DNA of 64,000 nucleotides from Bradyrhizobium sp. DOA9 (GCF_000617845.2 NZ_DF820425.1:6950741-7014740); one strand, 5' to 3'; shown: positions 24,534 to 34,040, counted from the first letter of the stretch. Notes: generated by a model not told the origin, from the sequence alone. Numbers and translations: made by a program.

Positions 24534-26597
24534 ATGAATTACGGCATCGCGTTCACGCCGCTTGTTCCCTCCATCGTGCTGTGGCTCGCGCTCGCCGCGA
24601 TCGTGGTCATTGCGCTTGTGCTGCTATTGGCGCGTGCGCGCGGCGCCGCGGTGCGCGTGGCGGCGCTGGCGCTGTTCCTGCTGGCGCTCGCCAATCCCTC
24701 CTTCACACGCGAGGATCGCGATCCCCTGACCTCGGTCGCCGCAATCGTCGTCGACAAGAGCCCGAGCCAGAACTTCGGCAGCCGCAATCGCGAAGCTGCA
24801 CAAGCGCAGGAGGCGCTGGTCGACAGCCTGAAGAAGATCAAGGGTCTCGAGGTTCGCCTCGTCGAGGCCGGCCAGGCCGACGGCGAGACCGACGGCACCA
24901 AATTGTTCGGCGCGCTGGCATCGGCCCTGGCGGACGTGCCGGTCGACCGCGTCGCCGGCGCGTTCCTGATCACCGACGGCCGCGTCCACGACATTCCGGC
25001 GAACGCCGCAGCGCTCGGCTTCCAGGCGCCGGTGCACGCGCTGGTCACGGGCCAAAAGGACGAGCGCGACCGCCGCATCGCCATCACCGCCGCGCCGCGC
25101 TTCGGCATCGTTGGGCAGAGCCAGACCATCTCCTACCGCCTCGACGACCAGGGCGTTTCCGGCGAGCGCGCCAGGGTCACGGTCCGGCGCGACGGCGAGG
25201 TCATCAACGAGCGCACGCTGGCGAGCGGCCAGGCCGCGAGCGTCGACGTCGACATCAAGCATGCCGGGCCGAACATCGTCGAGATCGAGGCCTCGCCGCT
25301 CGAGCGCGAATTGACGCCGGTGAACAACCGCGCCGTGGTCGCCATCGACGGCGTGCGCGACAAGCTGCGCGTGCTGCTGGTCTCGGGCGAGCCGCATTCG
25401 GGCGAGCGCACCTGGCGCAATCTGCTCAAGTCCGACGCCAGCGTCGACCTCGTGCATTTCACCATTCTGCGCCCGCCGGAGAAGCAGGACGGCACGCCGA
25501 TCAACGAATTGTCGCTGATCGCGTTTCCGACCCGCGAATTGTTCCAGCAGAAGATCAACGAATTCCAGCTGATCATCTTCGACCGCTATGCCCGCCAGGG
25601 CGTGCTGCCGATCCCCTATTTCGAGAACATGGCGCGTTACGTGCGCGCAGGCGGCGCCGTGCTGGTCTCGGCCGGTCCCGACTATGCCTCGAATAGCAGC
25701 ATCTGGCGCACGCCGCTCGATTCGGTGCTGCCGGCCGAGCCCGTCGGCGTCACCGAGAAGCCGTTCTATGCGCATCTGTCCGACATCGGCAAACGTCATC
25801 CGGTCACGCGCGGGCTCGAAGGCTCCGCCAGCGAGCCGCCGCGCTGGAGCCGGTTTTTCCGCACCGTCGATACCCGCAATGCAGTCAACCCGCCCGTCAT
25901 GACCGGCGTCGACGGCAAGCCGCTGCTGTTCCTGTCGCGCTTCGGCGAGGGCCGCGTCGCGCTGCTGCTGTCCGACCACATCTGGCTGTGGGCGCGCGGC
26001 TATGAGGGCGGCGGTCCGCATCTCGACCTGCTCCGGCGGATGTCGCACTGGCTGATGAAGCAGCCCGATCTCGACGAGGAAGCGCTGCGCCTCCAGGTGC
26101 AGGGCAAGGACCTCGTCGTGGTGCGTCAGACCATGGCGGACAGCGTCCAGCCCGTCAGCGTGACCTCGCCGTCGGGCGTATCGCAGGATCTGACGCTCTC
26201 GCCCGGCGATCCCGGCGAGTGGCGCGCCAGCCTGCCGGCGAGCGAGCTCGGCCTGTGGCAGGCCACCGACGGCACGCTGAAGGCGCTGATCAATGTCGGC
26301 CCGACCAATCCGAAGGAATTTTCGGAAGTCACCTCCACCGTCGATACGTTGAAGCCGCTGACACAGGCAACCGGCGGCGACGCCGTGCGTGTGGCCTCTG
26401 GCTCGAGCGTCGAGCTGCCGCGCATCCTGCCGGTGCGCTCGGTCGGCATGTTCCACGGCGACGGCTGGATGGGCGTGCGGATGCGCGACGCCAGCGTGGT
26501 CAAGGGCGTCGGCGTGCTGCCGATCTTCTCCGGCGTGATCGGCCTGTTGCTGCTGCTCGGCGCCTTCGCCGCGACCTGGGTGCGCGAGGGGCGCTAG
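24534..26597 (+). CDS. von Willebrand-like / amidotransferase-like membrane protein of the MoxR cluster
   Basis: 687 residues. Two N-terminal membrane helices (about 11-34 and 37-58) precede a von Willebrand-like domain with a metal-site motif DKSPS (DxSxS) and ITDGRVHD. Later, LRVLLVSGEPHSGERTWRNLL and a YVRAGGAVLVSAGPDY segment look like a class I glutamine amidotransferase-like fold without its Cys nucleophile. A last helix near 660-680 is at the C-terminus. The gene follows the DUF4159 gene after a 67-bp palindromic spacer, and probably forms a membrane complex with it that the MoxR/DUF58 pair acts on. Confidence 0.85.
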   Translation: MNYGIAFTPLVPSIVLWLALAAIVVIALVLLLARARGAAVRVAALALFLLALANPSFTREDRDPLTSVAAIVVDKSPSQNFGSRNREAAQAQEALVDSLKKIKGLEVRLVEAGQADGETDGTKLFGALASALADVPVDRVAGAFLITDGRVHDIPANAAALGFQAPVHALVTGQKDERDRRIAITAAPRFGIVGQSQTISYRLDDQGVSGERARVTVRRDGEVINERTLASGQAASVDVDIKHAGPNIVEIEASPLERELTPVNNRAVVAIDGVRDKLRVLLVSGEPHSGERTWRNLLKSDASVDLVHFTILRPPEKQDGTPINELSLIAFPTRELFQQKINEFQLIIFDRYARQGVLPIPYFENMARYVRAGGAVLVSAGPDYASNSSIWRTPLDSVLPAEPVGVTEKPFYAHLSDIGKRHPVTRGLEGSASEPPRWSRFFRTVDTRNAVNPPVMTGVDGKPLLFLSRFGEGRVALLLSDHIWLWARGYEGGGPHLDLLRRMSHWLMKQPDLDEEALRLQVQGKDLVVVRQTMADSVQPVSVTSPSGVSQDLTLSPGDPGEWRASLPASELGLWQATDGTLKALINVGPTNPKEFSEVTSTVDTLKPLTQATGGDAVRVASGSSVELPRILPVRSVGMFHGDGWMGVRMRDASVVKGVGVLPIFSGVIGLLLLLGAFAATWVREGR

Positions 26598-26674
26598 TTG
26601 CCCGAACGACACATCGGCCGGACGGCTTGCATGCGCCGATCCCGCCTGCCGTTGACATCCGTGAACCGATCGGG

Positions 26675-26695
26675 CGATGTTATACTATAACATCG
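26675..26695. promoter_or_regulatory. Putative Zur operator
   Basis: A perfect 21-bp palindrome with 10-bp arms CGATGTTATA and TATAACATCG and a single central C, in an otherwise GC-rich upstream region. It matches the ATGTTATA-n-TATAACAT form of the zinc-uptake regulator sites of alphaproteobacteria. It lies 45 bp ahead of the DUF2946 gene and would block transcription of it and of the receptor when zinc is plentiful. Confidence 0.7.
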
Positions 26696-26740
26696 CGGCG
26701 TCCTGGGATTGACGCCCCGGTGTGGGGGTGGCGTTTCCAG

Positions 26741-27157
26741 ATGAAGTGGTTCCGGTCGAATACCAGGCACGGCGCCCGGCTCGCGTTGTTCGCGATGCTG
26801 GTGCAGCTCGTGCTGACGTTCGGCCACAGCCATTGGTTCGCGCAGGCCGCGCCCCTTGCTCAATCCTCAGTCCAGCAGAACGACAGCGCCAGGGACAGCA
26901 CCGACGGCGTTGCCGCGAGCGACCGCGCCGCGGTGCAGAAGCAATCGCCCGGGAGCCCTGACCGCGAGCATTCGGGCGAAGACAATTGCGCCATCTGCGC
27001 CATCATTGCGATGGCGGGCACCGTCCTGTCGGCAACGCCGCCCGTGCTGCTGCTGCCGCAGGCGATCGAGCTGCTCCGGCGCAGCCTCGACGCCGAGTTC
27101 GCCCATCTGACATCGGCCGGCACGGCGTTCCAGCCGCGCGCCCCTCCTGCGTCCTGA
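26741..27157 (+). CDS. DUF2946-like exported protein
   Basis: A 138-residue protein with one N-terminal hydrophobic segment (LALFAMLVQLVLTFGHSHW), probably a membrane anchor or signal, a polar linker, then a Cys pair CAICAI and a second hydrophobic stretch (IIAMAGTVL...VLLLP). The HSH and CxxC features match the DUF2946 family, which often sits next to metal-related outer-membrane receptors. The gene follows the putative Zur site and precedes a TonB-dependent receptor, so a role in zinc (or another metal) handling at the envelope is inferred. Confidence 0.75.
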   Translation: MKWFRSNTRHGARLALFAMLVQLVLTFGHSHWFAQAAPLAQSSVQQNDSARDSTDGVAASDRAAVQKQSPGSPDREHSGEDNCAICAIIAMAGTVLSATPPVLLLPQAIELLRRSLDAEFAHLTSAGTAFQPRAPPAS

Positions 27158-27302
27158 CTCCAACGCTAGATCACGCCCAGCCTCGCCGCGCATCGGCAAG
27201 TGCCTGGGACAAGTTGAAGTCGAATTCCGTCGCATTGCGGCGGCAGGCCGCCTCCGATCAGCAGAGCCTCATCCGGACGGCGCCTCAAGTGGAATCAGGA
27301 CC

Positions 27303-29672
27303 ATGTCATTTCAATCGCGACGCGCGCAGCGCCTTGGCGGAGCAAGCCTGCTCCTGTTCGGCGCCGCCACCACATCGGCGTTCGCGCAAAGCGCCTCATC
27401 GACCGAACTTCCGGCCATCACGGTAACGGCGCCGAGCCCCATCGTGCGCAGAGCGGTGGTGCCGACGCGCAGTCCGGCCCGCCCCACGCGCACCGCACGC
27501 GTTCGCGGCCAGCAGCCCCCCGCGGAAGCAGCGCCGGCAGCGGCAGCCCCCGCCGCCGCGCCCCAGCAGGGCGTACTGCCCGTTGTCACCGACCAGTTCG
27601 CGACCGTCACCGTGGTGCCGAACGAGGAGATTCGGCGCAACGGCGGCGGCACGCTCGGCGATCTCCTGTTCTCCAAGCCCGGCATCACCGGCTCTGAATA
27701 CGCACCGGGCGCATCCAGCCGCCCGATCATTCGCGGGCTCGACACCAACCGGGTCGGCATCATCGAGAACGGAACGGGCAGCAACGGCGCGTCCGATCTC
27801 GGCGAGGATCACTTCGTGCCGATTGATCCGCTGGCAGCCACCCAGGTCGAGGTCATCCGCGGACCGGCGACGCTGCGCTACGGCTCCACCGCGATCGGCG
27901 GCGTGGTCAGCGCAACCAACAATCGAATTCCGGATGCCTTGCCGTCCTGCACGGCGCCCTTTCCGACTTACGGACTCCCGACCAAGGCGCCGCTGGCAAA
28001 CGTGGGATCGCCGGGCTGCATCACCGCGGAAACACGAACGGCCGTGACCTCGGTCGATCGCGGGACCGAAGGTGCCGTGCTGCTCGATGCCGGCGGCGGC
28101 AACTTTGCCGTCCACGCCGATGCCTTTGGCCGCAAGGCCGGCGACTACAACATCCCGAGCTACCCGTTCCTGACCGACCCGACGCTGCCGTTCAACGGAC
28201 GCCAGCCGAATTCGGCATCGCAGGCCTACGGCGGATCTGTCGGCGGCTCCTACATCTTCGCTGGCGGCTACGTCGGCGCGGCGATCACGCAGCACAACGC
28301 GCTCTACCACATTCCCGGTATCGAGGGCAGCGAGTTCCTGACGCGGATCGACGGACGACAAACCAAATTCACGACAAAAGGCGAATATCGGCCGGACGCG
28401 GCGGCGATCGATGCGATCCGGTTCTGGGCCAGCGCCACCGACTACAAGCACGACGAGGTCGGGCTCGCCGACTCTGCCGACCTCGGCTCCCTCGGCGTGA
28501 GACAGACCTTCACCAACAAGGAACAGGAAGGCCGCGTCGAGGTGCAGCTTGCGCCGTTCGACGTCCGCTTTGCTGCGCTGACCACCGCCGTGGGCGTTCA
28601 GGCGTCGCACCAGAAGCTGACCGCGCCGAGTCCGGACGATCCAGGCAGCCCGATCAACGGACTGTTCGACCCCAACAAGAACACGAAGGTCGCCGGGTAC
28701 ATCTTCAACGAGTTCAAGTTCAGCGAAGCCACCAAGGCTCAGATCGCCGGGAGGGTCGAGAACGCAAGGTTGAGCGGCACGGCGCCGGCCTTCGTCCCCG
28801 ATGTGTTCGACCTTGCCGTCGATCCGGCCGCGATCGGCCCCGCAACGGCGGTCAACCGCAACTTCACGCCGGTGAGCGGGAGCATCGGCCTGATCCACAA
28901 TCTTCCCTGGGATCTGGTCGCGAGCATCACCGGGCAATATGTCGAGCGTGCGCCGAAACCGGCGGAATTGTTTTCGCGCGGCGGCCACGATGCCACCACC
29001 ACTTTCGACATAGGCAATCCCAATCTCGGCATCGAGACCGCCAAGTCGGTCGAGGCGGGACTGCGACGGGCGGTCGGGCCGCTTCGTTTCGAAATCACCG
29101 GCTACTACACCAAGTTCAACGGATTCATCTACCGGCGCCTGACCGGCAACACGTGTGAGGACGGCGTTTGCCAGCTTGGCGCGGGCCTCGAACTGAATCA
29201 GGCGGTCTATTCGCAGCGCGACGCGACATTTCGTGGCGGCGAATTCCAGTTCCAGTACGACGTGATGCCGGTCTGGAACGGGATCTGGGGCATCGAGGGT
29301 CAATACGACATCGTGCGCGCGACCTTCGACGACGGCACCAACGTGCCACGCATTCCGCCCCAGCGGCTGGGCGGAGGTGTGTATTATCGCGACGCCGACT
29401 GGTTTGCCCGAATCAACCTGCTGCACGCATTCGCGCAAAACGACATCGCACCGATCGCGGAGACGCCGACGCCCGGCTACAACCTGCTGAGGGCCGAGGT
29501 CAGCTACAAGACCAAGCTCGATCGAAGCTGGTTCGGCGCGCGCGAGATGCATGTCGGGCTCGTCGGCAACAACCTGCTCAACGAGAACATCCGCAATGCC
29601 GTCTCCTTCAACAAGGACCAGGTGCTGTTGCCCGGCATCGGCGTCAGGGCGTTCGCGAACTTCAAGTTCTGA
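27303..29672 (+). CDS. TonB-dependent outer-membrane receptor, ZnuD-like
   Basis: A 789-residue receptor for TonB-driven import. A signal peptide (to AFA) and a Pro/Ala-rich linker of about 80 residues precede the plug, with the order RRNGGGTLGDLLFSKPGI, SSRPIIRGLDTNRV, then DHFVPIDPLAATQVEVIRGP and the GSTAIGGVV motif shared with ZnuD-type zinc receptors. The barrel ends in the terminal Phe (FANFKF) needed for insertion. Two Cys pairs (SCTAPF...PGC and NTCEDGVC) may form loop disulfides. Zinc as cargo is inferred from the ZnuD-like plug plus the palindrome upstream; other metals remain possible. Confidence 0.8.
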   Translation: MSFQSRRAQRLGGASLLLFGAATTSAFAQSASSTELPAITVTAPSPIVRRAVVPTRSPARPTRTARVRGQQPPAEAAPAAAAPAAAPQQGVLPVVTDQFATVTVVPNEEIRRNGGGTLGDLLFSKPGITGSEYAPGASSRPIIRGLDTNRVGIIENGTGSNGASDLGEDHFVPIDPLAATQVEVIRGPATLRYGSTAIGGVVSATNNRIPDALPSCTAPFPTYGLPTKAPLANVGSPGCITAETRTAVTSVDRGTEGAVLLDAGGGNFAVHADAFGRKAGDYNIPSYPFLTDPTLPFNGRQPNSASQAYGGSVGGSYIFAGGYVGAAITQHNALYHIPGIEGSEFLTRIDGRQTKFTTKGEYRPDAAAIDAIRFWASATDYKHDEVGLADSADLGSLGVRQTFTNKEQEGRVEVQLAPFDVRFAALTTAVGVQASHQKLTAPSPDDPGSPINGLFDPNKNTKVAGYIFNEFKFSEATKAQIAGRVENARLSGTAPAFVPDVFDLAVDPAAIGPATAVNRNFTPVSGSIGLIHNLPWDLVASITGQYVERAPKPAELFSRGGHDATTTFDIGNPNLGIETAKSVEAGLRRAVGPLRFEITGYYTKFNGFIYRRLTGNTCEDGVCQLGAGLELNQAVYSQRDATFRGGEFQFQYDVMPVWNGIWGIEGQYDIVRATFDDGTNVPRIPPQRLGGGVYYRDADWFARINLLHAFAQNDIAPIAETPTPGYNLLRAEVSYKTKLDRSWFGAREMHVGLVGNNLLNENIRNAVSFNKDQVLLPGIGVRAFANFKF

Positions 29673-29695
29673 GCGTCGCTTGTGTCGGGGCCTAA

Positions 29696-29741
29696 AGCAT
29701 GATCCGGAAAAGTGCGAAGCGGTTTTCCGGAAAGATCATGC
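29696..29741. repeat. Dispersed palindrome, AGCATGATCCGGAAAA type (copy 2)
   Basis: Arms AGCATGATCCGGAAAA and TTTTCCGGAAAGATCATGC around a short GTGCGAAGCGG centre, just downstream of the receptor gene. A second, unrelated palindrome (AAAGCGCGATGA ... TCATCGCGCTTT) follows at about 29756-29795. Confidence 0.85.
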
Positions 29742-29827
29742 GCAAACGACAACCTAAAGCGCGATGATGATTCATCCTGATCTCATCGCGCTTTGAGGGC
29801 CCCGGCACACTCCGTCGTTGCGAGTAT

Positions 29828-30343
29828 CTAACTCCGTGCCTTGCTCCAGTCGGGGCCCACCTGGCCCGACACGCCCTCGAAGGCGCCGTCGACGAGCTCG
29901 AAGACCAGGATGCGGGCGGCATCGACTGGGCCCGGCATGGTGACGCGGCCCTTGGGGACCTGCTTGAAGCCGACGCGGCTGTAATAGGGTTCGTCGCCGA
30001 CCAGCAGCACCAGGCGGTGACCTTTCGCCTTGGCGTCCTTCACCGCGCGCTCCATCAACTGGCGGCCGATGCCGCGATCGCGGAACGGCGGCTCGACGGT
30101 GAGCGGCCCGAGCAGCAGCGCCGGCGTGGCGCCGATCAGGATCGGCAATTGCCTGACGGAGCCGACCAGGAGCGTGCCGATGCGGGCCGTGAAGGACAGT
30201 TCGAGCAGATGATCGACGTGCTCGCGGATCCGGTAGGCGCTCAGCACGAAGCGGCCGGGGCCGAAGGTGCGTTCGTGCAGCCGCTCGATCGCCTGGGCGT
30301 CGCCGGCGGCTTCGGGAAGGATGGTCACTGAGAGATCGTTCAT
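29828..30343 (-). CDS. GNAT family N-acetyltransferase
   Basis: A 171-residue cytosolic acetyltransferase. The acetyl-CoA-binding motif A is EPPFRDRGIGRQLMERAV, and HRLVLLVGDEPYYSRVGF is motif B, in the order of the YhbS branch. The substrate is unknown. It is not tied to its neighbours by overlap. Confidence 0.9.
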   Translation of the reverse strand: MNDLSVTILPEAAGDAQAIERLHERTFGPGRFVLSAYRIREHVDHLLELSFTARIGTLLVGSVRQLPILIGATPALLLGPLTVEPPFRDRGIGRQLMERAVKDAKAKGHRLVLLVGDEPYYSRVGFKQVPKGRVTMPGPVDAARILVFELVDGAFEGVSGQVGPDWSKARS

Positions 30344-30434
30344 GTCAATTCGCGGAGTAGCACTTGCGCCTGCGAAGGTCCATGGGCGGTGCCGAGCCTC
30401 GCCGCTGCCCAGCGGGGTGAAGCGCAGTCCCGGC

Positions 30435-31376
30435 TCAACCCGCGTCCCGTTTCGAGGCCGGCTGGGACAGGTAGGCCAGCATCTTCATCTCCCGCCGTCC
30501 TCGCGTCACGGTATCGAGCACCAGCCCCGACGACACCGACAGCAGGGCCATGATCATCAGGCCCATCGACAGCACGGCGGTGGGCAGGCGCGGCACGAGC
30601 CCGGTCTCGATGAAGGTGATCACGATCGGGATCGCGAGGACGATCGAGGCCAGCGCCAGCAGGATTCCGATGACCGAGAAGAAACGCAGCGGCCGCTCGG
30701 AACGGTAGAGCTTGAGCATGGTGCCGAGGATGCGAAAGCCGTCGCGCCAGGTGTTGAGCTTGGAGAACGAGCCTTCTGGACGCGCAAAATAGGGCGTCTC
30801 GATTTCGGCGACCGGCAGCGACAATTCCAGCGCATAGACCGCAAGCTCGGTCTCGATCTCGAAACCGTCGGACAGGACGGGGAAGGATTTGACGAAGCGG
30901 CGCGAGAACACCCGGTAGCCGGACAGGATGTCCTTGAAAGCGTGGCCGAAGGTCGAGGACAAAAAGCCGGTCAGCATGCGGTTGCCGGTGCGGTGGCCGA
31001 GCCGATAGGCGGCCTGGACCTGATCGACGCGAAGGCCGACCACCATGTCGAGACGATCGTCGAGCAGCCTGTCGATCATGCGCGGCGCGCTCGGCGCATC
31101 GTAGGTGGCATCGCCGTCGACCAGCACATAGACGTCGGCCTCGACGTCCGCGAACATGCGGCGCACGACGTGGCCCTTGCCCTGCCGGCGCTCGCTGCGC
31201 ACGATCGCGCCGGCTTCGCGCGCGACCGCGGCGGTCCGGTCGCGCGAATTGTTGTCGTAGACGTAGATCTGCGCCGAGGGCAGCGCCTTGCGGAAATCGG
31301 CGACGACCGTGGCGACCGCCGCCTCCTCGTTGTAGCAGGGCACCAGCACCGCGATGCGAAGCTGCGCTGAGGTCAT
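30435..31376 (-). CDS. GT2 family glycosyltransferase (dolichyl-phosphate mannose synthase-like)
   Basis: A 313-residue polyprenyl-phosphate glycosyltransferase-like protein. The GT-A motifs are VLVPCYNEE, the Asp pair in LVDGDATYDA, and the later GFEIETELA and RPEGSFSKLNT. Two C-terminal membrane helices (about 235-290) anchor it. I start at 31376 (MTSAQLRIAV), which overlaps the stop of the upstream membrane protein as ATGA; the frame upstream is inside that gene. Together with the membrane protein it probably builds and uses a lipid-linked sugar. Confidence 0.88.
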   Translation of the reverse strand: MTSAQLRIAVLVPCYNEEAAVATVVADFRKALPSAQIYVYDNNSRDRTAAVAREAGAIVRSERRQGKGHVVRRMFADVEADVYVLVDGDATYDAPSAPRMIDRLLDDRLDMVVGLRVDQVQAAYRLGHRTGNRMLTGFLSSTFGHAFKDILSGYRVFSRRFVKSFPVLSDGFEIETELAVYALELSLPVAEIETPYFARPEGSFSKLNTWRDGFRILGTMLKLYRSERPLRFFSVIGILLALASIVLAIPIVITFIETGLVPRLPTAVLSMGLMIMALLSVSSGLVLDTVTRGRREMKMLAYLSQPASKRDAG

Positions 31377-32515
31377 CGCGACGGTACTCCGAGGCTTGTC
31401 GTTGCGCGCCCGAGCGCGACGACCTGCTCCGGCTGCATCAGCCAGGCGAACGCGACGCTCCACAGCGAGAGCATCGCAATCGGCACGACGTAGTAGGGCG
31501 TGAAGACCGGATGGCTGAGGAAGAAGCCGAGGTTGACGACGAGATTGCCGGCGACGACGAGGGCCACCTGGCGCACGCTGCCCTCGCCCACCCGCAACGA
31601 CCAGGCCGTGCTGCCGGCCGCCAGCACGATCAGCACGAATTGCATGTCGCGCAGATAACGGCCGAGCACGGCGAGATCGAAGGCCGGCGCAACCACATCG
31701 GCACTGCCATAGGTCGTGGCCAGCGGGCTGCCGGCATTGATGGCCTGCGCAACCAGGGTCGGGGCCATGCCGACGAGGACTGCGGCGCCGAAGCCGAGCC
31801 CCTGCGCGAAGCCCGACAGCGTCCGCGTCCGCAGGAACGCAAGGGCCAGATAGATGGCATGGCCGGCCGCGAGCAGCGCATTCGGCAATCTGAAATTGAC
31901 GGAGGCGCCGAGCAGGAGGCCGACCAGCGCAATCAGCAGCACGCTGCGTTTGCCCCCGGTCAGCCACAACGCGGTCAGGAATCCCGCGACCGCACAGAGC
32001 GCCATGGTCGGCGCGATCGAATAGCTCGCCTTGGCGGGGTTGATCATGAGATAGACGGCAAGCGCGCCGAACAGGCCGGCACCGAGGATCGCAGGCGGCG
32101 TGCGCGCCATGGCAATCGCCGCCAGCGCAAGGCTGCAGACGATCAGGCTCGCGACGATGTACAGCGGCACCACCTGGTTGCCTTCCGGAAACAGCGCCAG
32201 CAGGAAGCCGGTGCCCGGCGGATATTGCATCACGACCTTGCCGCTCGGCATCGGGTTGTGACACGGCCAGCGCAGCGGGTCCTGCCACTCGGCGAACGCG
32301 ATCTGCTTCAGCTTGCCTTCGAAATAATGGTCGTAGTCCAGCTGGGCATTGGTGTTGAGCCCTCCGATGCCGAGGCGCTGGAACAGATGCGCCTGGCGAA
32401 GATAGCAGATGTCGTCATAGACCCCGCGCGCCTCGCTCCAGCGCGACATCGTGACGATGTTGCTGGCGAGGATCGCAAGACAGATCAGGCCGAAGGCGAG
32501 CTTGGCAATCTTCAT
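31373..32515 (-). CDS. Polytopic membrane protein, probable lipid-sugar glycosyltransferase partner
   Basis: 380 residues with about nine hydrophobic segments and a short periplasmic loop with Asp/Tyr after the first (RGVYDDICYLRQAHLF), the layout of GT-C type enzymes that use polyprenyl-phosphate sugars. I start at 32515 (MKIAKLAFGL); an upstream ATG would add 13 residues. It is translationally coupled to the GT2 gene. No catalytic assignment can be made beyond the topology. Confidence 0.65.
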   Translation of the reverse strand: MKIAKLAFGLICLAILASNIVTMSRWSEARGVYDDICYLRQAHLFQRLGIGGLNTNAQLDYDHYFEGKLKQIAFAEWQDPLRWPCHNPMPSGKVVMQYPPGTGFLLALFPEGNQVVPLYIVASLIVCSLALAAIAMARTPPAILGAGLFGALAVYLMINPAKASYSIAPTMALCAVAGFLTALWLTGGKRSVLLIALVGLLLGASVNFRLPNALLAAGHAIYLALAFLRTRTLSGFAQGLGFGAAVLVGMAPTLVAQAINAGSPLATTYGSADVVAPAFDLAVLGRYLRDMQFVLIVLAAGSTAWSLRVGEGSVRQVALVVAGNLVVNLGFFLSHPVFTPYYVVPIAMLSLWSVAFAWLMQPEQVVALGRATTSLGVPSR

Positions 32516-32563
32516 CCGGTCTTCCGTGGGGCGCATCAGGCGGGTTACTAGCACAGGCCGCCC

Positions 32564-33055
32564 TCAGCGCCACGTCGCAATCGAGGGCTTGCCGCCGAGC
32601 ACCTCGGCGATCCGCAGCCGCGTGCCGGGCGTTGTGCCATCGGGCAAATCGGCATTGTCGAAGAACCCGCATTCCACGATCTCGCGGTTGGGCTCGGGGA
32701 TTCGGTCCTGCCTGAACTGCCTGACCACGTAGACCGCGACGTGATCGCGGCGGGAGACGTGGCTGTTGAGAAAGACGCCGTGCAGGATCGCCTCGCCGGT
32801 CAGATCGATGTCGCCCTCCTCCTTGAGCTCGCGCCGCATCGCCTCTTCCATGGTCTCGCCGAGATCGACGCCGCCGCCGGGCAAATACCAGCCGCTGACG
32901 TAGCTGTGCCTGACCAGGAAGACGCGATTGTCGGCGTCCAGCACCACGGCGCGGACGCCCAGCGTCATGCCGCGGACGAGCAGGAAATAGGCGTGGAATA
33001 ACCGCCGCAGCAGCGGCTCGGCTTTCCGTCGGGCTCGGTTCAGACGTTCTCCCAT
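32564..33055 (-). CDS. Nudix hydrolase
   Basis: A 163-residue Nudix protein. The box LPGGGVDLGETMEEAMRREL with EEGD matches G-x5-E-x7-REUXEEXG in a slightly varied form. I start at 33055 (MGERLNRARRK); the frame is open further upstream but only as a shadow of the divergent metallophosphoesterase gene. The substrate is unknown. The divergent gene begins 94 bp away. Confidence 0.85.
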   Translation of the reverse strand: MGERLNRARRKAEPLLRRLFHAYFLLVRGMTLGVRAVVLDADNRVFLVRHSYVSGWYLPGGGVDLGETMEEAMRRELKEEGDIDLTGEAILHGVFLNSHVSRRDHVAVYVVRQFRQDRIPEPNREIVECGFFDNADLPDGTTPGTRLRIAEVLGGKPSIATWR

Positions 33056-33148
33056 CAGGCTCCTCGACGTCCCCCGTTTCAGGCCCTGCTTGCGCGGCGC
33101 GCGCGACCTTGCCATTACAGCGGAGCAATAGCGAGGCATTCGCGCGCC

Positions 33149-34033
33149 ATGACTCCCTTCACGCTGGCCCACCTGTCCGATCCGCATCTGGCACCTTTGC
33201 CGAAGCCGCGGCTGATCGAGCTCGCGGGCAAGCGCGCGCTCGGCTATGTCAACTGGACCCGCAACCGCCACAAGTACCAGCGCCGCGAGGTGCTCGATGC
33301 GCTGGTCGCCGACATGAAGGCGCAGGCGCCCGACCACATCGCAGTGACGGGCGATCTCGTCAACCTGGCGCTGGAGGCGGAGTTCGCGCCGGCGCTGGCC
33401 TGGCTCGAAAGCGTCGGCCCGCCCGACCGCGTGACCGCAATCCCCGGCAATCACGACGCCTATGTCGGTGCGACGAGTCACCTCTTCGGCGAGACGTTCC
33501 TGCACTACATCGCCGCGGACACACCTGGCGGTGCAGCTTTCCCCGCGGTGCGCCGGCGCGGGCCGCTGGCGTTGATCAGCCTGTCCACGGCGGTGCCGAC
33601 CCTGCCGCTGATGGCGACCGGCACGCTCGGGCGCGATCAGCTCGCTGCGCTTGCGGAGGTGCTCGAGCGGCTCGCGGCGGAAGACGTCTTCCGCGTGCTG
33701 CTGGTGCATCATCCGCTGAAATCCAGCGCGCGGGCGAAGCGGATGACGGACGCTGCCGATCTGCTGGCGCTGCTCAAGCGCCACGGCGTCGAGCTGATCC
33801 TGCACGGACACGATCACATTCATTCGACGATGTGGGTCGAGGGACCCAACGGCAACATTCCCGCGCTCGGCGTGCCCTCGGCCTCCGCGCTCGCGCACGG
33901 ACGCTATCCGGCAGCGGCGTATAATCTGTTCACCATCGAGAAGGACAATGCCGGCTGGCGCTGCGAGCAGACGGTGCGAAGCCTCGGGGCGGGATTTCAA
34001 ATCGGGCAGATCAAGCATGTGCGGTTGATTTAG
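33149..34033 (+). CDS. Metallophosphoesterase
   Basis: A 294-residue calcineurin-like phosphodiesterase. All five blocks are present: LSDPHL (Asp-x-His), GDLVN, GNHDAY, LVHHPL and HGHDHIH, supplying the dimetal ligands. No signal peptide is seen, so a cytosolic role such as cyclic-nucleotide or UDP-sugar hydrolysis is likely, but the substrate cannot be told. It is divergent from the Nudix gene. Confidence 0.92.
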   Translation: MTPFTLAHLSDPHLAPLPKPRLIELAGKRALGYVNWTRNRHKYQRREVLDALVADMKAQAPDHIAVTGDLVNLALEAEFAPALAWLESVGPPDRVTAIPGNHDAYVGATSHLFGETFLHYIAADTPGGAAFPAVRRRGPLALISLSTAVPTLPLMATGTLGRDQLAALAEVLERLAAEDVFRVLLVHHPLKSSARAKRMTDAADLLALLKRHGVELILHGHDHIHSTMWVEGPNGNIPALGVPSASALAHGRYPAAAYNLFTIEKDNAGWRCEQTVRSLGAGFQIGQIKHVRLI

Positions 34034-34040
34034 CTCTCCG

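Noticed and set aside
24624..26612. A 662-codon frame opposite the von Willebrand-like gene
   Set aside because: Antisense shadow; the plus strand has membrane helices and a coherent domain order.
27396..29552. A 718-codon frame opposite the TonB-dependent receptor
   Set aside because: Antisense of a certain gene.
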